A stretch of 64,000 nucleotides of DNA, taken from positions 810,359 to 874,358 of the forward strand of contig OX044354.1 in the NCBI GenBank assembly GCA_943846615.1, in the 5' to 3' direction. Source of the stretch: an uncultured Amylibacter sp. Its GTDB lineage: Bacteria; Pseudomonadota; Alphaproteobacteria; Rhodobacterales; Rhodobacteraceae. Below the pieces are notes generated by a model that worked only from the letters and a program-made list of their open reading frames with translations, had not been told where the DNA came from and did not search any database. A program made the translations under genes and the position numbers. Of this stretch, positions 43,933 to 52,985 are shown one piece after another. Within the stretch, counting starts at the first letter, position 1. Each line of letters begins with the position of its first letter.

Positions 43933-45660
43933 TTAACTAAAGAAGATCACAAACAGTGCCAGCCCCAACAACGCGGCAATGGACAGAACCATTGCGCCTG
44001 ACGGCCAGCTGGCGGCGCGTGATCCGTCTGGGCCATGGCTGTGATGTAGGCGGTGAACCATATTAGCGGCAAAGGCGTTGATTGCGCCTGTCACCATGCC
44101 AAAGGTCGCCGACACCAAGAAGGAGATATAGCGCAATGCAGCTGGTAGGAAGCGGCGATACGTCCAGTCGAAATCCAAGTTTACGGATTTCAGTTCTGGT
44201 GGGTAGATTTTGTAGACTGTCAGAACCGTGAACGCTAGCGCAGATCCCATCAGCAGTTGTAGCTGAGTGATCACGTGGGTTGTTGTGTAATTCTCGTAGT
44301 TCACCTCGTACGGTAACAGTTCGTACAATGGCGCAGGGAACACGCCCACTAGGATACAAAGGGCGGCCGTGATGCCCATTGCCCACAACATATGCGTTGG
44401 CGCCTCTTTCGGGCGTTTGCCGCTGTCGTGTGCGAAGAATGCGAAATATGGGATTTTGATGCCGGAGTGGTGGAACACACCCGCAGAGGCGAACAACAAG
44501 ATGCCCCAGATGATGTAGTAATGTTCCTTGGATGCTGCCGACACGATCAGCGATTTTGTAACGAAGCCAGAGAATAGCGGGAAGGCGGAAATTGATGCCG
44601 CGCCAACACAACAAAAGATCATTGTCAGTGGCATTGTTTTGTAGAGGCCACCGAGTTCGGAGCCCTTGGCCGTGCCTGTGCGGAACAGGACCGCGCCGAC
44701 GGACATGAACAATAATGCTTTGTACAGAATATGTGCGAATGCGTGTGCGGCGGTGCCGTTTAGGGCCAGTTCTGTACCGATGCCGATACCGACCACCATA
44801 AAGCCAAGTTGGTTGTTCAAAGAATATGCCAAAACGCGGCGCAGGTCGTTTTCGATTACGGCGTAGAAAATCGGGAACAGCGTCATGATTGCGCCGATGT
44901 AGATCAGGATTTCTGTGCCTGCGAAACCACGTGCCAATGCGTAGACCGCCAATTTAGTGGTGAAGGCCGATAGGACAACAGTACCTGTCACTGTGGCGGC
45001 TGGATATGCGTCCTGTAACCAGTTGTGCAACAATGGGAATGCACATTTAATGCCGAAGCTTAGGAAGATCATCCAGATGCCAATTTCCAACGCGCCCCAT
45101 GTGATTGGCGATGTCATGGGTAATGTCATTGCCTCGAACCCAATCGAGCCTGTGGATGCGTAATACATTGCCACACCCGCGATCAGGATCACGCCTGATC
45201 CGATTTGAATAATCAGATAACGCATACCTGTCCAAAACGCGCCTTCGGTGCGGCGTGCCCAGATTAGGAAAACGGATGCGATTGCCGTGCCTTCCCAGAA
45301 GAAGAATAGGGAAATCAGATCGCCAACGAAGACCGCGCCGATGGCAGAACCCGCGTAGAGCAATGCCGCGACCTGTTGCATCGTGTCGCGTAAATGCCAT
45401 GCGTATAGGTTCGCCAAAAATGCCGCCAGCGAGAAGACCAGTGCGAAGATTGTCGCCAGTTTATCCACGCGCATCAGTGTCAGATCAAATCCGAAGAATG
45501 GCACCACAGCGGACAGGCCAGTGGGGGTGTTCCAGATCATCCATGCGCCCACAACGGGGATTACGAGCATGAAAGTTGAACGCAAACGACCCGCAGGAAT
45601 GAACGGAACGATCAGGGCCGCGATAATGTAGATAACGAAGGGCGGAAAGATATCAATCAT
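43933..45660 (-). CDS. Mrp-type antiporter, NuoL/MrpA-N-like large subunit
   Basis: Proton- or sodium-conducting membrane subunit of the NuoL/M/N family, 575 residues with about 14-16 helices. It starts at the ATG 45658-45660 (MIDIFPPFVIYIIAA). The conserved core is SLFFFWEGTAIASVFLIW (key Glu in helix 5), GIKCAFPLLHNWLQDAYPAA (key Lys in helix 7) and HAFAHILYKALLFM (helix 12 region). The C-terminal extension with two more helices differs from MrpD and may play the role of the MrpA N-terminal module, which is otherwise missing. It is the last gene of the operon and overlaps the 115-residue gene by eight bases. Confidence 0.85.
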   Translation of the reverse strand: MIDIFPPFVIYIIAALIVPFIPAGRLRSTFMLVIPVVGAWMIWNTPTGLSAVVPFFGFDLTLMRVDKLATIFALVFSLAAFLANLYAWHLRDTMQQVAALLYAGSAIGAVFVGDLISLFFFWEGTAIASVFLIWARRTEGAFWTGMRYLIIQIGSGVILIAGVAMYYASTGSIGFEAMTLPMTSPITWGALEIGIWMIFLSFGIKCAFPLLHNWLQDAYPAATVTGTVVLSAFTTKLAVYALARGFAGTEILIYIGAIMTLFPIFYAVIENDLRRVLAYSLNNQLGFMVVGIGIGTELALNGTAAHAFAHILYKALLFMSVGAVLFRTGTAKGSELGGLYKTMPLTMIFCCVGAASISAFPLFSGFVTKSLIVSAASKEHYYIIWGILLFASAGVFHHSGIKIPYFAFFAHDSGKRPKEAPTHMLWAMGITAALCILVGVFPAPLYELLPYEVNYENYTTTHVITQLQLLMGSALAFTVLTVYKIYPPELKSVNLDFDWTYRRFLPAALRYISFLVSATFGMVTGAINAFAANMVHRLHHSHGPDGSRAASWPSGAMVLSIAALLGLALFVIFFS

Positions 45661-46000
45661 TGACTGACTCCTTGCGTAGATCGTGGTCTGGGTGCATTTC
45701 GCTCTCGGTGTCTTTGGGGCTGTAGTATGTTTCTGCACGCATCAGGAACACGCGCATTACCTTGGCGCAGATCACCAATGCGGCACACATGATAAAGCCG
45801 TAAATCATGTAAAACCCTGTGTAATTTTCAATCTCGACATAGGTTTTTTTGTAGTAAAAGAAATCCATCGCGAACAGCACCGCACAGATGACGTAGATGC
45901 CGTGCACAATGCGTTTGATAACCTTGGGATCATCTAGGAACATCAACCAGCGCCCTAGGGCTGGGTAGTTCTCGGGATTATCATCGTGTTTCTTCGCCAT
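45653..46000 (-). CDS. Small two-helix membrane protein of the antiporter operon
   Basis: A 115-residue protein from the ATG at 45998-46000 (MAKKHDDNPENYPALGRW). Two predicted membrane helices lie at about residues 34-52 (IYVICAVLFAMDFFYY) and 62-82 (GFYMIYGFIMCAALVICAKV), with charged ends. I do not recognise a family. It is placed between two NuoL-like subunits, 2 bases after the 104-residue gene and overlapping the last antiporter gene by eight bases, so it is clearly in the same operon and may be an accessory subunit of the complex. Confidence 0.8.
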   Translation of the reverse strand: MAKKHDDNPENYPALGRWLMFLDDPKVIKRIVHGIYVICAVLFAMDFFYYKKTYVEIENYTGFYMIYGFIMCAALVICAKVMRVFLMRAETYYSPKDTESEMHPDHDLRKESVND

Positions 46001-46002
46001 GA

Positions 46003-46317
46003 TTATGCCTCTGACGTTAGGATTGTTTGCGCCCAAACCAATGCCGCTTCTTTCTCTATGGTTAGAGACTTGGATATTTTCCAAGCAAAGCGGTTTTCGT
46101 TTAGATCGGGGAAGCGTGCGCGTAGATCGAGCAGTTCGATATGGCGTGCTTCTGATAAGACGGAACATGCTTTGATAATGCCGCTCATTGGGATGTCGAA
46201 TTGGGCGCGCAATGCTTTGCGGATGTGCAATTCGCGTGCGCCCTTCTTTTCCAATCGTAGTGCATAAGCCTCTGGTGTTTCGCCTTTGGCGGCTTTTTGG
46301 GCGCTGAAATCAATCAT
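46003..46317 (-). CDS. Small soluble protein of the antiporter operon (unrecognised)
   Basis: A 104-residue protein from the ATG at 46315-46317 (MIDFSAQKAAKGETPEAY), overlapping the upstream antiporter gene by four bases. It has no membrane helices and is predicted mostly helical and charged: EAYALRLEKKGARELHIRKA, then KACSVLSEARHIELLDLRA. I do not recognise a family. Its translational coupling between membrane subunits suggests a cytoplasmic regulator or assembly factor of the antiporter. This is inference from position only. Confidence 0.75.
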   Translation of the reverse strand: MIDFSAQKAAKGETPEAYALRLEKKGARELHIRKALRAQFDIPMSGIIKACSVLSEARHIELLDLRARFPDLNENRFAWKISKSLTIEKEAALVWAQTILTSEA

Positions 46318-47795
46318 GGGGATACCGATACGATTGGGGCGAGGAAGGTTTGGATGCTGCCTGCGTAGAAGAACAAGACGATACAACCGATGGCGGTGAT
46401 TGCCGGTGGCAACCAGCACAGCAAGGGTGCCTCTGCGAATTTGGTTGGGGTGCCTTCGGGCGCGGGCAGGAAGAATGCGCGACCGACGACTGGAAGCAAG
46501 TACGCCACGTTTAGTAGGGATGACAGCATTAGGACGCCGATGATGATGAGGTGCCCCGTATCAACGGATGCGGTCATCAATAAGAATTTTGGCCATGAAC
46601 CGCCCAATGGTGGCAGGCCGATGATTGATAGTGATCCGATCAGGAATGCACCGAATGTAATCGGCATGGCGCGCCCGAGGCCCGTCATCTGGCTGATCTC
46701 CGTTTTGTGGTATTTCACGTAAATCGCGCCCGCACACATGAACAATGTGATTTTACCCATAGCGTGCATTGCGATGTGCATACCGCCGCCCAACGCGCCC
46801 ATGGATGTGGCCAGTGCCATGCCAAGGGTGATGTAGGACAGTTGTGAAATCGTGGAATAGGCGAGGCGTTTTTTCAGGTTATCCTGGAACATCGCAACGA
46901 CGGATGCGGCGATGATGGAATAGGCCGCCAACCACATCAGCCATTCGGATGCATTTGTTTGCGCCAGAAAATCGATGCCGAAGATGTAAATCCCGACCTT
47001 TAGCATGGTGAACACGCCTGCCTTTACCACGGCAACAGCGTGCAGTAATGCGGATACCGGTGTGGGGGCGACCATCGCGGCAGGAAGCCATTTGTGGAAC
47101 GGCATCAATGCCGCCTTACCGATACCAAATGCGTATAGACCCAACAGGACGGGTACGATCCAGCCTGTTACGTGGCCTTCCAGAATGCCACCTTGGGTGA
47201 AATCCAATGTGCCCGTTAAAACGAACGTCCAGATGATCGCGGTCAGTTGCAGGGCAATCGATGTACCGATCAGGATCGCTAGATATGTGCGTGCACCGCG
47301 AATGGATTCTGGCGTGCCTTTGTGGGCGACCAACGGATATGTCGATACGGTCAGGATTTCATAGAACAGGAACAGCGTGAACATGTTTGATGCAAACGCG
47401 ATGCCGATAACGGATGAGATTGCGATACAGAAACAGGCGAAGAAACGGGCGTGGTGACTCTCGTTATTTCCACGCATGTATCCGACGCCGTAGACATGCG
47501 TTAAAATCCACAGGCCGGAACCAATCAAGGCGAACATCAGGCCCAGTGGCTCGACGTTGAATGCGATATCGATACCCTTGAATACCGTGAACGCACTGAC
47601 AGGTTCGGTGATACCGTTGCCCACATTGGACAGCACGATCAAGATACAGCCAAATGTCGCCATTGCGCATAACAGTGTGAATGTATCACGGACGTTTTTT
47701 AATTCGGAAAACGCCATGTTCCCCGCCATCGCCAACAATGGCAATAACATCGCGACGTAGATTGCGGTCATGGTATCCATGTTTAAAATATCCAT
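46314..47795 (-). CDS. Mrp-type antiporter subunit D (second copy)
   Basis: NuoM/N-MrpD family subunit, 493 residues with about 14 helices. The conserved elements are LFLFYEILTVSTYPLVAHKG (helix 5 Glu), GKAALMPFHKWLPAAMVAPTP (helix 7 Lys and the P loop) and AMHAMGKITLFMCAGAIY (helix 12 Lys). It directly follows another MrpD-like gene, with which it shares one base. Together with the terminal NuoL-like gene there are three ion-channel-type subunits in the operon, against two (MrpA and MrpD) in the canonical complex. Confidence 0.9.
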   Translation of the reverse strand: MDILNMDTMTAIYVAMLLPLLAMAGNMAFSELKNVRDTFTLLCAMATFGCILIVLSNVGNGITEPVSAFTVFKGIDIAFNVEPLGLMFALIGSGLWILTHVYGVGYMRGNNESHHARFFACFCIAISSVIGIAFASNMFTLFLFYEILTVSTYPLVAHKGTPESIRGARTYLAILIGTSIALQLTAIIWTFVLTGTLDFTQGGILEGHVTGWIVPVLLGLYAFGIGKAALMPFHKWLPAAMVAPTPVSALLHAVAVVKAGVFTMLKVGIYIFGIDFLAQTNASEWLMWLAAYSIIAASVVAMFQDNLKKRLAYSTISQLSYITLGMALATSMGALGGGMHIAMHAMGKITLFMCAGAIYVKYHKTEISQMTGLGRAMPITFGAFLIGSLSIIGLPPLGGSWPKFLLMTASVDTGHLIIIGVLMLSSLLNVAYLLPVVGRAFFLPAPEGTPTKFAEAPLLCWLPPAITAIGCIVLFFYAGSIQTFLAPIVSVSP

Positions 47796-49369
47796 CAGTG
47801 CGCCCCACCCTGATCAGGGATTACCAACATGCCTTGGCTGCCCTGCAACAGCCCATTTGCCGCCTGAACCGCCGTGTCATGTAATAATTCAGTTGAGAAA
47901 CCAAACCAGATACAGCCACCTGCCAAAATCCACATTGGGATCAGCATCATTAACGGTGCCTCGGTGGCGGTTGAATTTGGGTCTGGTTCGGAGAGGTATA
48001 ATACCTCGAACGCGCGCCAAACGTATACAACCGCCAACAGGGATGACAAAACGATTGCCACGGCGATGGCCAAGAACATGGCATGTTCTGGTGCGCGTTC
48101 TAGCGCCGCCTCGACCAAAATCCATTTAGAAATGAAACCAGCAGTGCCCGGCACGCCGATCAATGACAGGCCACCGATAACAACCGCGCCTGTGGTGATT
48201 GGCATTTTGCGCCCCAGCCCCGCGATTTGTGTGTAAAACGATCCGTTTGCGCGCAACACATATGCACCGACGCCCATGAACAACAATCCCTTGGTCAAAC
48301 CGTGGTTAAACATATGCAGGATTGCGGCAGTCAGGCCTGTATCGGTCAACAAGGCAACGCCCAGCAACATATAACCAACCTGTGCGATGGATGAATAGGC
48401 CAGCATGCGTTTGAAATTTGTTTGGAATACCGCCACGAAAGAGGCCGAGAACATCGCGATCACCGCCAGCGGGATAAAGATGATTTCAAGGGTGTTGGTC
48501 GCGAATGCGAAATCAGGATTATAGACCGAAAACGTAAAGCGCATCATCACATATAATGCCGCCTTGGTCGCCGTTGCAGACAGGAATACCGTTACGGCGG
48601 ATGGGGCGAATGTATATGCCTTGGGCAACCACAGGTGCAATGGGAACATCGCAACCTTTAGCCCCATGCCAACCATGATGAATGCAAAACCAGAACGCAC
48701 CGTGCGATTCATGCCCTGATCGGCAATGCGATCAGCCATATCCGCCATGTTCAGCGTGCCCGTAGCCATGTACAACATGCCCAAACCAATAACGAAGAAC
48801 GTCGCACCGATTGTCCCCATGATCAGGTAATCATATGCGGCGGTTAATGCGCGGCGATCACGATCCGCACCCATTGCCACCAAAACATATGTCGACAGCG
48901 ATGAGATTTCCAAGAATACGAAAACGTTGAACGCATCGCCCGTGGCAACCATGCCCAACAGACCCGTGAAACACAGCATCCAACAGGCATACATTAATGT
49001 GTGATCGCGCGATTTTATTTCATCGCGAAATGACGCATAGGCGAATGGTAAAACGACGGTGCCGATCAAACTGATCAACAGCAGGACAAACGCATTTGCC
49101 GCGTCAACACGGTATTCAATTCCTAACGGTGGCGCCCAGCCGCCCATAGTGTAGGTCAACATTCCGCCTTCGCGTACTTCCATCAACATGATGAATGAAA
49201 TCACGAGTGCGACGGCAGAGGCGATAAACGCCAATGGCCATGCCAAACGGCGTGACCCCAACAAAACGATCAGCGGTGCGGTGACAAATGGAACCAAAAC
49301 CTGCAATACTGGCAAGTGATCGCGCAACGTGCGTGCGGTGTGTTCAACAACCTGAGCCGTATCAGCCAT
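47795..49369 (-). CDS. mrpD: Mrp-type antiporter subunit D (first copy)
   Basis: NuoN/M-MrpD family subunit, 524 residues. Helix 5 region is FNVFVFLEISSLSTYVLVAM, helix 7 region GLKVAMFPLHLWLPKAYTFA, and helix 12 region HMFNHGLTKGLLFMGVGAYV. It begins one base after (overlapping) the MrpC stop and is followed by the second MrpD-like gene. Because it follows mrpC directly as in canonical mrpABCDEFG operons, it is the better candidate for the true MrpD. Confidence 0.9.
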   Translation of the reverse strand: MADTAQVVEHTARTLRDHLPVLQVLVPFVTAPLIVLLGSRRLAWPLAFIASAVALVISFIMLMEVREGGMLTYTMGGWAPPLGIEYRVDAANAFVLLLISLIGTVVLPFAYASFRDEIKSRDHTLMYACWMLCFTGLLGMVATGDAFNVFVFLEISSLSTYVLVAMGADRDRRALTAAYDYLIMGTIGATFFVIGLGMLYMATGTLNMADMADRIADQGMNRTVRSGFAFIMVGMGLKVAMFPLHLWLPKAYTFAPSAVTVFLSATATKAALYVMMRFTFSVYNPDFAFATNTLEIIFIPLAVIAMFSASFVAVFQTNFKRMLAYSSIAQVGYMLLGVALLTDTGLTAAILHMFNHGLTKGLLFMGVGAYVLRANGSFYTQIAGLGRKMPITTGAVVIGGLSLIGVPGTAGFISKWILVEAALERAPEHAMFLAIAVAIVLSSLLAVVYVWRAFEVLYLSEPDPNSTATEAPLMMLIPMWILAGGCIWFGFSTELLHDTAVQAANGLLQGSQGMLVIPDQGGAH

Positions 49370-49824
49370 TATGCCAATCCTCCCATCGCGTTGCCGTGTT
49401 TTTTATTATCTTCGCGTGTCATATCTTGCTCAATGGCCAGAATGTCTTCTTCGTCGATGGTGTCAAAACTCTCGCGGATGCGCACGATCAGGGCCAGGCC
49501 CAATGACGTGGTGGCGATGCCAACAACAATCGCCGTTAGGATCAATACGTGTGGCAATGGGTTGGAATATACCTGCCCCGCCATTGCCGCGGTATCGACG
49601 TGGTATTTATCATCCATTGGGAAAATCGGGGCTGTGCCGCCCTTCACCTTACCAATGGAAACGTAGAACATAAAAACGGACACTTGGAAGATGTTCAAGC
49701 CAACGATCTTTTTCACAAGGTTGGTTTTATCAACAACGATGAACAGGCCAGTCATCATCAAAACGATGAACAACAGGTAGTGCGCGTGGCCTGCCAAGAA
49801 TTGAAGGTCGAGTAGTTTTGACAT
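49369..49824 (-). CDS. mrpC: Mrp-type antiporter subunit C (NuoK-like)
   Basis: NuoK/MrpC-type small membrane subunit, 151 residues with three helices (HYLLFIVLMMTGLFIVV; IVGLNIFQVSVFMFYVSIG; LPHVLILTAIVVGIATTSLG). The ATG at 49822-49824 overlaps the mrpB stop as TAATG. The last 35 residues form a charged cytoplasmic tail (FDTIDEEDILAIEQDMTRED). The length slightly exceeds the usual about 113 residues because of an extended loop after helix 2 and the tail. Confidence 0.9.
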   Translation of the reverse strand: MSKLLDLQFLAGHAHYLLFIVLMMTGLFIVVDKTNLVKKIVGLNIFQVSVFMFYVSIGKVKGGTAPIFPMDDKYHVDTAAMAGQVYSNPLPHVLILTAIVVGIATTSLGLALIVRIRESFDTIDEEDILAIEQDMTREDNKKHGNAMGGLA

Positions 49825-50267
49825 TACCAATCCTCGTTTGAAATAGATGGTGGGCGGCCCGCAAAGGCGTAGTAAATGGCAACCATGACGCCTGTCACAG
49901 TGACGCCAACGCCAAATTCAATAATCAACAGCCCCCAGTGTTGGCCGATGGTTGGATAGGCAGGTGACAGCGCATCGTAATCCAGAAAATCATAGCCCAT
50001 AAACATGGAATAAATTCCCGTGCCCGCGTAAATCAAAACGCCCAGCGCCAGCAGTTTATGTACCAGCCATTCTGGGAACACGCGTTTCACATTGCGCAGG
50101 CCAAAAACGATGCCATAGATGATAAAGGCCACGGCCATAATCACGCCCGCCTGAAATCCGCCACCGGGTGAAAAATCACCGTGGAATTGAACGTATAGGG
50201 CAAACAGGACAATCGTGCCGACCAAAACCTTGGTTACAACACGCAGAATTAAGTGGTGGTAAATCAT
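49824..50267 (-). CDS. mrpB: Mrp-type antiporter subunit B
   Basis: MnhB/MrpB domain protein, 147 residues with four helices. Family hallmarks are VLFALYVQFHGDFSPGGGFQ, the conserved GHxSPGGGFQ-like loop, and a C-terminal helix WGLLIIEFGVGVTVTGVMV. It overlaps the preceding gene by four bases and mrpC by three. Confidence 0.92.
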   Translation of the reverse strand: MIYHHLILRVVTKVLVGTIVLFALYVQFHGDFSPGGGFQAGVIMAVAFIIYGIVFGLRNVKRVFPEWLVHKLLALGVLIYAGTGIYSMFMGYDFLDYDALSPAYPTIGQHWGLLIIEFGVGVTVTGVMVAIYYAFAGRPPSISNEDW

Positions 50268-50821
50268 GCCTGATCCTCCTCTTCGTCTTCGCGACGACGG
50301 CGTAGGCCTGATAGCAATAGTAAAACACCAATACCTGCGGTGAAGACCACAGCGGCCTCGCCAAGGGTATCAAAGCCACGGTAGCTGCCTAAAATCGCGG
50401 TGACGGCGTTTGGCACATCAATATCAACGGGCGTACGTGCCAGATATTCGGGGCCAACATGTGTCAGTGCGGGCGCGTTTGGATCGCCAAATGCAGGCAT
50501 ATCCAGTGTGCCGTAAACCAATGCGGCGCCCGTGACGCAGACAACGATAAACGGCACCAAGGCCGTGTGACGCGCCCGTTTTTCGACTGGTTTCGTCAAT
50601 GCGATGGTGCTGAGCAATAGAACGGTTGAAATACCCGCGCCAACAGCGGCCTCTGTAAAGGCTACATCGACAGCATCCAGTGTCACGAACAACAATGCGG
50701 ACAACAGGCTAAACACGCCTGACAACATTACAACCGCGAATAGACGATCCATGCGTACGATAGCCAATGCGGTAATCACCAACATCGACAACAAGATAAT
50801 ATTTGTAACAGTATCAATCAT
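50264..50821 (-). CDS. DUF4040/MbhE protein, equivalent to the C-terminal part of MrpA
   Basis: A 185-residue membrane protein corresponding to the C-terminal portion of MrpA (MbhD-like DUF4040 plus MbhE). The first part carries AVVMLSGVFSLLSALLFVTLDA and DVAFTEAAVGAGISTVLLLS, where the Glu is a conserved intramembrane residue. The second part ends with GSYRGFDTLGEAAVVFTAGI, the MrpA/MbhE signature. The ATG at 50819-50821 is chosen over 50824 because it sits seven bases after GGAG. The large NuoL-like part of MrpA is not fused to it but may be encoded by 43933-45660. Confidence 0.85.
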   Translation of the reverse strand: MIDTVTNIILLSMLVITALAIVRMDRLFAVVMLSGVFSLLSALLFVTLDAVDVAFTEAAVGAGISTVLLLSTIALTKPVEKRARHTALVPFIVVCVTGAALVYGTLDMPAFGDPNAPALTHVGPEYLARTPVDIDVPNAVTAILGSYRGFDTLGEAAVVFTAGIGVLLLLSGLRRRREDEEEDQA

Positions 50822-51242
50822 CATCACGCTCCAAATCGGCACGCAATTGACGTGGCGGTTTCAGACCAGACACGAGGGCAGCATTTGCAACGGCGTGTGT
50901 CGATGTGGGGCCAGTGATAAACAGGAACGCACCGATCAAAAACAATTTGAACGTCACCAAATTCCAACCCGAATGCATGCCCATGCCCATCAGCAGCAAA
51001 ATCACGCCACCACTGTCCGTAATGGACGCGGCGTGTAGACGTGACCAGAAATCAGGAAAGCGGAGAGACCCAAGTGCGCCGATAATGGCAAAAATGCCGC
51101 CAAAGACGATCAATAGCCACGCGATGATATCGAAAACTCCAAAGGCGGTGAACAAACTTACAGTGACATCAACGGCGAAAATGCACATAAACCCGTAAAA
51201 TGACCATCTGAAAAGACTCAGCATTAGATCAAGATTTCTCAT
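50814..51242 (-). CDS. mrpG: Mrp-type antiporter subunit G
   Basis: MnhG/MrpG family, 142 residues with three helices (IIAWLLIVFGGIFAIIGALG; FKLFLIGAFLFITGPTSTHA). The conserved GSLRFPDFWSRLHAASITDSGG (without its last residues) is diagnostic of the family. It overlaps mrpF by four bases and the DUF4040 gene by eight to eleven bases. The ATG is supported by its overlap geometry. An N-terminal extension of about 30 residues (LSLFRWSFYGFMCIFAVDV) adds a further helix. Confidence 0.9.
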   Translation of the reverse strand: MRNLDLMLSLFRWSFYGFMCIFAVDVTVSLFTAFGVFDIIAWLLIVFGGIFAIIGALGSLRFPDFWSRLHAASITDSGGVILLLMGMGMHSGWNLVTFKLFLIGAFLFITGPTSTHAVANAALVSGLKPPRQLRADLERDDD

Positions 51243-51547
51243 TTGTCAGCCTCGCGTTTTTCCAGCGCATCACCGATGGCGCGGTAACGGAAGAATTTTA
51301 GGATTGCGATTGTGCCAACGAAGTTGATCAACGCGTATAGCAAGGCAATGTCCAGAAAATCTGGACGACCCGACAGAAATCCGAGGATCCCGATGAATAA
51401 CACCGTGTGCGTACCAAATGAATTGGTGGACAGCACCCGGTCATACAACGTTGGGCCATTGTAGAGGCGGATTAAAACCAGAACCATCGCGATAAACAAA
51501 CAGATCATCGCGAACAAGAATACATAATGCGGCATCGTTTCGAACAT
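51239..51547 (-). CDS. mrpF: Mrp-type antiporter subunit F
   Basis: MnhF/MrpF family, 102 residues with three helices. The family core is VLIRLYNGPTLYDRVLSTNS followed by IALLYALINFVGTIAILKFF, close to the canonical DRVxAxD motif. The start overlaps the mrpE stop by one base, and the stop overlaps the mrpG start by four. Confidence 0.92.
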   Translation of the reverse strand: MFETMPHYVFLFAMICLFIAMVLVLIRLYNGPTLYDRVLSTNSFGTHTVLFIGILGFLSGRPDFLDIALLYALINFVGTIAILKFFRYRAIGDALEKREADK

Positions 51548-52032
51548 TAGCTTGCACGCCCCTCTATTTTAGTGACACGTGCATCCATATCGGCAATCGC
51601 GGCGGGATCATCAGATGAGTATGACAATGCATGTACCAGAAAATGATCCGGTTCTACCTCTACCGAAATTGTGCCAGGTGTCAGCGTAATTGAATTTGCA
51701 AAAATCGCCTGACCCAAATCGGACTTCTGAGTAAAGGGCACATCGAACACGTGTTGTTTGATTTTCATCTCTGGTGACAGAATTATTTTAGTAACTGCCC
51801 AATTTGCCTTGGCGATCTCGACCAACAGCCAGAACAGGTATTTTATGAATTCAATGGGGCGTAAATTCACCTGTAGGCGACCAGCATCGGCGGCATTATC
51901 CATGCGACGCACGACCCAAACGGCAAACAGCGATGACGCCGCACCAAGACCCAAGGTAAGCGGCTTTTGGATACCTGACATCAGGTACCAAAGTACGAAC
52001 AAACATAGTGCTGTAAATAACGAGCGTAACAT
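51547..52032 (-). CDS. mrpE: Mrp-type antiporter subunit E
   Basis: MnhE/MrpE family, 161 residues, first gene of the antiporter operon. Start at the ATG 52030-52032 (MLRSLFTALCLFVLWYL); the upstream in-frame start at 52056 lacks support. Two N-terminal helices are followed by the conserved cytoplasmic region IFANSITLTPGTISVEVEPD, the family signature. The promoter must lie in 52033-52241, which also serves the divergent kpsT. The gene order E-F-G-(A')-B-C-D differs from the canonical A-B-C-D-E-F-G. Confidence 0.92.
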   Translation of the reverse strand: MLRSLFTALCLFVLWYLMSGIQKPLTLGLGAASSLFAVWVVRRMDNAADAGRLQVNLRPIEFIKYLFWLLVEIAKANWAVTKIILSPEMKIKQHVFDVPFTQKSDLGQAIFANSITLTPGTISVEVEPDHFLVHALSYSSDDPAAIADMDARVTKIEGRAS

Positions 52033-52241
52033 GATGCCCCCCCTTCTTTCGCGCAATTTAATGCATTCCCCAACAGGGGCAAGGCTGAATACCGATTTTC
52101 AAGCAAAAATGGGTAATACTACGGAAAGATTTTGCGCCTATGTGTAGGGCGCGTGGTTTACATGGCCCTGTGACTTGCGCAAACATGGTTAACACCCTAT
52201 CTGATACGCAGGGTAAGGCATGATGCCGGATGGATTGATTT

Positions 52242-52928
52242 ATGATTGAATTCCAAAATGTAAGTAAGTCTTTTTGGACAGGTACATCACGCAAGGTGAT
52301 CCTGAATAATGCATCATTTAAGATCGAATTGGGCCGCAGCTTGGGCATTTTGGCCCCAAATGGCACCGGTAAAACCACATTGATCAATATGATGTGTGGC
52401 ATCGAAAAACCCAACGAGGGTCGCATTTTGCGCACCTGTTCCACATCATTTCCATTGGGCTTTTCGGGCGGCTTGGTGAACAAACACACCGCGCGGGAAA
52501 ATGTGCGATATATCGCACGCCTGTATGATTTAGATGCCGATTATGTCGAGGCATTTTGTCGTTACATTTGTGATTTAGATGAATATTTCGAAATGCCGCT
52601 GACGACATATTCGCGCGGCATGCGATCGCGGTTGTCATTGGCATTAATGTTATCGCTGGATTTCGACATCTATTTGATCGACGAAGGCATGCCCAATTTT
52701 ACCGACCAAGAGTTCAACCGCAAAGCAGGCGGAATTCTGAAAGAGAAGTTCGAGCAAGCGACCGTTGTGATCGTTTCACACCAAGAAAATGTGTTAGAGG
52801 CCTATGCAGATCGCGCCGCCGTTATGCGCGACGGTAATTTGGAAATGTTCGACACATTGGACGAAGCAAAGGCGGTTTATAACTATGAAAACGTCCAAGA
52901 AAATCCACTGTTTAATGTCCCGGAATAA
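52242..52928 (+). CDS. kpsT: Capsule polysaccharide export ATP-binding protein
   Basis: ATPase of the ABC-2 capsule exporter, 228 residues. Walker A is LAPNGTGKTTL (usual GxxGxGKS/T), the signature is TYSRGMRSRLSLALML, a typical KpsT variant, and Walker B DIYLIDEGMPNF replaces the common DE-P with DEGMP, again as in KpsT-type proteins. The partner permease KpsM is not adjacent. The gene is divergent from the Mrp operon and followed 57 bases later by kpsE. Confidence 0.9.
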   Translation: MIEFQNVSKSFWTGTSRKVILNNASFKIELGRSLGILAPNGTGKTTLINMMCGIEKPNEGRILRTCSTSFPLGFSGGLVNKHTARENVRYIARLYDLDADYVEAFCRYICDLDEYFEMPLTTYSRGMRSRLSLALMLSLDFDIYLIDEGMPNFTDQEFNRKAGGILKEKFEQATVVIVSHQENVLEAYADRAAVMRDGNLEMFDTLDEAKAVYNYENVQENPLFNVPE

Positions 52929-52985
52929 CGCGTTAACCTGAATTCAAACCGAATGCGTTAGGCACGCAGAAAAAGTGAAAGTTTT

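Noticed and set aside
43933..52032. Operon as part of respiratory complex I or a membrane-bound hydrogenase
   Set aside because: No NuoB, C, D, H or hydrogenase large/small subunits are present, while mrpB, E, F and G homologues are; this is an Mrp-type antiporter.
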